Part shown: piece after piece, positions 62,089 to 64,000 of the stretch
How positions within the stretch are numbered: position 1 is the stretch's first letter
Layout: each line of letters opens with the position of its first letter
From: an uncultured Caryophanales bacterium
GTDB taxonomy: Bacteria > Bacillota_I > Bacilli_A > RFN20 > CAG-826
Length of the DNA stretch: 64,000 nucleotides
Direction of reading: 5' to 3'
Assembly (NCBI GenBank): GCA_937902735.1
Contig: CALELS010000017.1
Coordinates: 1 to 64,000, forward strand
Notes under the pieces: generated by a model
Databases searched by the model: none
Told to the model about the DNA's origin: nothing
Seen by the model: the letters and a program-made list of their open reading frames with translations, nothing else
Translations under genes and position numbers: made by a program

Positions 62089-63335
62089 AATTTTTAACCG
62101 TTTCACTTGGATGTAAAGTTAACTCCTATGAGAATGCATCCCTTAGGGAAATTTTTATATCTAAGGGTTATATTCCATCAAAAAGTAAACCAGACATTGT
62201 CGTTATAAATACATGCTCAGTTACATCAATTGCTGATCAAAAATCTCGCCAGATTATTCGTAGATATAGAAAAAGATTTCCTAACGCTATATTAGTTACA
62301 ATGGGATGCTTTAGTCAAAAGAATGCGCTGGTTGCTAAAAATTGTGGTTCAGATATTGTTGTTGGAACAACATCTAGAAACAAAATCCCTCAATATATCG
62401 AAACTTTTATTTCTAATAAAAAACCAATCATTGATATTAATGAAGATGTAAGACATTTGACTTATGAATCGTTTGGTTCTTTTGCCCTTCCTGATTCAAC
62501 AAGAGCGTATATAAAGATTGAAGATGGATGTAATAATTTCTGTACTTATTGCACAATTCCTTACACTAGAGGTAAAGCAAGAAGTAGAGACAAAGATGAA
62601 ATAATTTCTGAAATAAAATTTCTCATATCTAAAGGTTATAAAGAGTTTGTTTTAACTGGAATTCATACTGCTCATTATGGGGTAGACCTTAAAGGAATCA
62701 CTTTTAGTGACTTGGTAGAAGAAATCCTTAATATTGCAGGATTATACCGTCTAAGAATATCTTCAATTGAAGAGAGTGAAATTGATGATAAATTAATCTC
62801 ACTTTTTGAAAAATATGATAATTTAGCAAGTCATCTTCATATGCCTTTACAATCTGGATCATCTACGACACTTAAGGCAATGGGAAGAAAATACAATGTT
62901 GATGATTACATCAAGAAAGTTGAAAGAATTAGAAAAGTAAGACCTGATATTGCAATCACAACAGATGTGATAGTGGGCTTTCCAAATGAAAGTGAAGAAG
63001 ATTTTTTAGATACATTTAATTTTATTAAAAAGGTTAATTTCAGTGAGCTTCATGTTTTTCCCTTCTCTGCTAGGGAGGGAACAAAAGCTTATTTAATGGA
63101 TAATCAAGTTGATAGTGAAACAAAATCTAATCGTGTTTCGCGTTTAATAAAATTAAGTGATGAATTAAATGAAAAATATCGTCAAAAATTTATTGGACAA
63201 GAACTAGAAGTCATACTCGAAGAAAGAAATAGATTTACAAACAAACTATCGGGATTCACATCTAATTATCTTAAATTAAGTGTTGATTTACCAGATGAAT
63301 ACATTGGAAAAATCGTAAAAATTAAAGTCGAATAA
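62085..63335 (+). CDS. mtaB: tRNA t6A37 methylthiotransferase MtaB
   Basis: The 416-residue protein has an N-terminal UPF0004 domain with Cys in LGCKVNSYE, NTCSV and GCFSQ (first Fe-S cluster), the radical SAM motif CNNFCTYC (about 151-158) and a C-terminal TRAM domain (about 355-416). It makes ms2t6A at position 37 of tRNAs that read ANN codons. The Bacillus order rsmE-mtaB (yqeU-yqeV) is kept. Confidence 0.95.
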   Translation: MKFLTVSLGCKVNSYENASLREIFISKGYIPSKSKPDIVVINTCSVTSIADQKSRQIIRRYRKRFPNAILVTMGCFSQKNALVAKNCGSDIVVGTTSRNKIPQYIETFISNKKPIIDINEDVRHLTYESFGSFALPDSTRAYIKIEDGCNNFCTYCTIPYTRGKARSRDKDEIISEIKFLISKGYKEFVLTGIHTAHYGVDLKGITFSDLVEEILNIAGLYRLRISSIEESEIDDKLISLFEKYDNLASHLHMPLQSGSSTTLKAMGRKYNVDDYIKKVERIRKVRPDIAITTDVIVGFPNESEEDFLDTFNFIKKVNFSELHVFPFSAREGTKAYLMDNQVDSETKSNRVSRLIKLSDELNEKYRQKFIGQELEVILEERNRFTNKLSGFTSNYLKLSVDLPDEYIGKIVKIKVE

Positions 63336-63379
63336 ATCGATATAAATACATAAATCTTTGAACATTGTATTAATTTTGT

Positions 63380-63407
63380 TTGACTATTTTACACCTACAT
63401 ATATAAT
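63380..63407 (+). promoter_or_regulatory. rpmF promoter
   Basis: TTGACT at 63380-63385, a 16-base spacer and TATAAT at 63402-63407, close to consensus. GGGAGG is the ribosome binding site. Confidence 0.88.
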
Positions 63408-63448
63408 AGTTAGCGTTTTCTAAAGAAAATTTAGGGAGGTATAAGAAT

Positions 63449-63637
63449 ATGGCAGTCCCATTCAGAAGAACTTCAAAAACCCGTAAAAGAATGAGAAGAA
63501 CTCATTTTAAATTAGCCGTTTCTGGCTTAGTTAAATGCCCAAATTGTGGTGCAACAATTCGCGCTCATAACGTTTGTCCAGAATGTGGTTTCTATAACGG
63601 TAAAGAAGTAGTTAAAGTCCAAAAGGCTGAGAAATAA
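63449..63637 (+). CDS. rpmF: 50S ribosomal protein L32, zinc form
   Basis: The 62-residue basic protein starts MAVPFRRTSKTRKRMRRTHFKL and has a complete zinc ribbon (CPNCG...CPECG), the C+ form of L32. The gene usually follows yceD, but here it is alone with a strong promoter. No clear terminator follows before deoC. Confidence 0.97.
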   Translation: MAVPFRRTSKTRKRMRRTHFKLAVSGLVKCPNCGATIRAHNVCPECGFYNGKEVVKVQKAEK

Positions 63638-63685
63638 TTAATTTCTAGATTAAAATAAGGTACAATTTCTCTTAGAGGTATAAAA

Positions 63686-64000
63686 ATGGAAATTAATCGT
63701 TTAATTGATCACACATTGCTCAAAGCTGATGCATCCGTTGATGCTATTAAAAAGCTTTGTGAAGAAGCTCGCGAATACGAATTCGCTAGTGTATGCGTCA
63801 ACCCTGGCTTTGTCCCACTTGCTCATTCCTTATTAAAAGGAAGCATTGTCAAAACATGCACAGTTGTTGGTTTCCCACTTGGAGCAACACTCCCAGAAGC
63901 CAAAAAACTTGAAGCTATGCTTGCTGTTGATAATGGTGCAGACGAAGTTGATATGGTCATTAATGTTTCAATGGCGAAAGAACACGATTATAAATACGTC
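63686..64000 (+). CDS. deoC: deoxyribose-phosphate aldolase, 5' part
   Basis: The first 105 codons are present; the gene runs past the window end. MEINRLIDHTLLKADAS, the CVNPGFVPLA strand, VVGFPLGATLPEAK and ADEVDMVINV match DeoC, which splits deoxyribose-5-phosphate into glyceraldehyde-3-phosphate and acetaldehyde. The catalytic Lys lies beyond the window. TACAAT at 63661-63666 and AGAGGT precede the ATG. Confidence 0.93.
   Translation, partial: MEINRLIDHTLLKADASVDAIKKLCEEAREYEFASVCVNPGFVPLAHSLLKGSIVKTCTVVGFPLGATLPEAKKLEAMLAVDNGADEVDMVINVSMAKEHDYKYV

Noticed and set aside
1..64000. UGA read as tryptophan, as in Mycoplasma
   Set aside because: Several genes end in TGA at the expected family length and Trp positions use TGG, so the standard bacterial code applies.

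Overview
The window reads as a continuous chromosomal segment of a low-GC, AT-rich bacterium related to the Mollicutes/Bacilli (the RF39, Izemoplasma and Acholeplasma type of lineage). The evidence is the AT-rich codon use, Bacillus-like gene order, T-box leaders on tRNA synthetase genes, HrcA/CIRCE heat-shock control, an RNase HIII gene, and a division cluster reduced to mraZ-rsmH-(small membrane protein)-ftsA-ftsZ with no murein genes between them. UGA is used as a stop codon (for example at the ends of uvrC, lon and comEA), so the code is standard and not the Mycoplasma code. No prophage, insertion sequence, CRISPR array, rRNA or tRNA gene was seen. Layout: 1-431 is an unusual intergenic region holding a minus-strand 27-codon hydrophobic peptide whose ribosome binding site can be buried in a hairpin. 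432-1768 is a YgjP-like metalloprotease and a TrmH-family methyltransferase. 1827-4799 holds two related secreted lipoproteins. 4829-9012 is T-box-pheS-pheT-yceD. 9156-13201 is the reduced division cluster. 13205-18659 is T-box-ileS-lspA-rluD with rnhC convergent. 18781-22835 is mutS2-uvrC. 22972-25934 holds an NCS2 purine permease and two membrane proteins with charged tails. 25995-26468 is a glutathione peroxidase on the minus strand. 26595-29432 holds a DUF1538 membrane protein, two PII-like proteins and a 4-TM protein. 29429-31543 is clpB (minus). 31702-37670 is a DUF3196-like protein, tig, lon, engB and a membrane protein. 37657-40466 is T-box-valS. 40520-44157 is comEA-comEC-holA. 44158-47001 (minus) is rpsT and the cysE / acyl-AMP ligase-ACP pair. 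47065-52174 is fmt, a nuclease-helicase and lepA. 52265-54072 holds a degenerate Fic-like protein and a small membrane protein. 54056-59957 is hemW then hrcA-grpE-dnaK-dnaJ. 60144-63335 is a TM2 protein, rsmE, an unknown gene and mtaB. 63449-64000 is rpmF and the start of deoC. How the genes work together: translation dominates (three aminoacyl-tRNA synthetases under uncharged-tRNA control, fmt, lepA, rRNA and tRNA modification enzymes, S20, L32), alongside protein quality control (clpB, tig, lon and the DnaK system under HrcA), DNA repair and uptake (mutS2, uvrC, rnhC, comEA/comEC) and cell division. The synteny comEA-comEC-holA-rpsT-...-lepA-...-hemW-hrcA-grpE-dnaK-dnaJ-...-rsmE-...-mtaB matches Bacillus, so the genes inserted into it (acyl ligase-ACP, cysE, fmt, helicase, pseudo-Fic, small membrane protein, TM2 protein, unknown 260-residue protein) stand out. 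The main candidates for undescribed biology are: (1) a promoter-like block shared by comEA-comEC and the 27-residue peptide, with a possible third copy at 60064; (2) the peptide itself with its Shine-Dalgarno-sequestering hairpin; (3) a catalytically degenerate Fic protein with a winged-helix-like tail between lepA and hemW; (4) the DUF1538/PII-like/PII-like module; (5) at least seven genes with an extended -10 box placed so that the mRNA should be leaderless.
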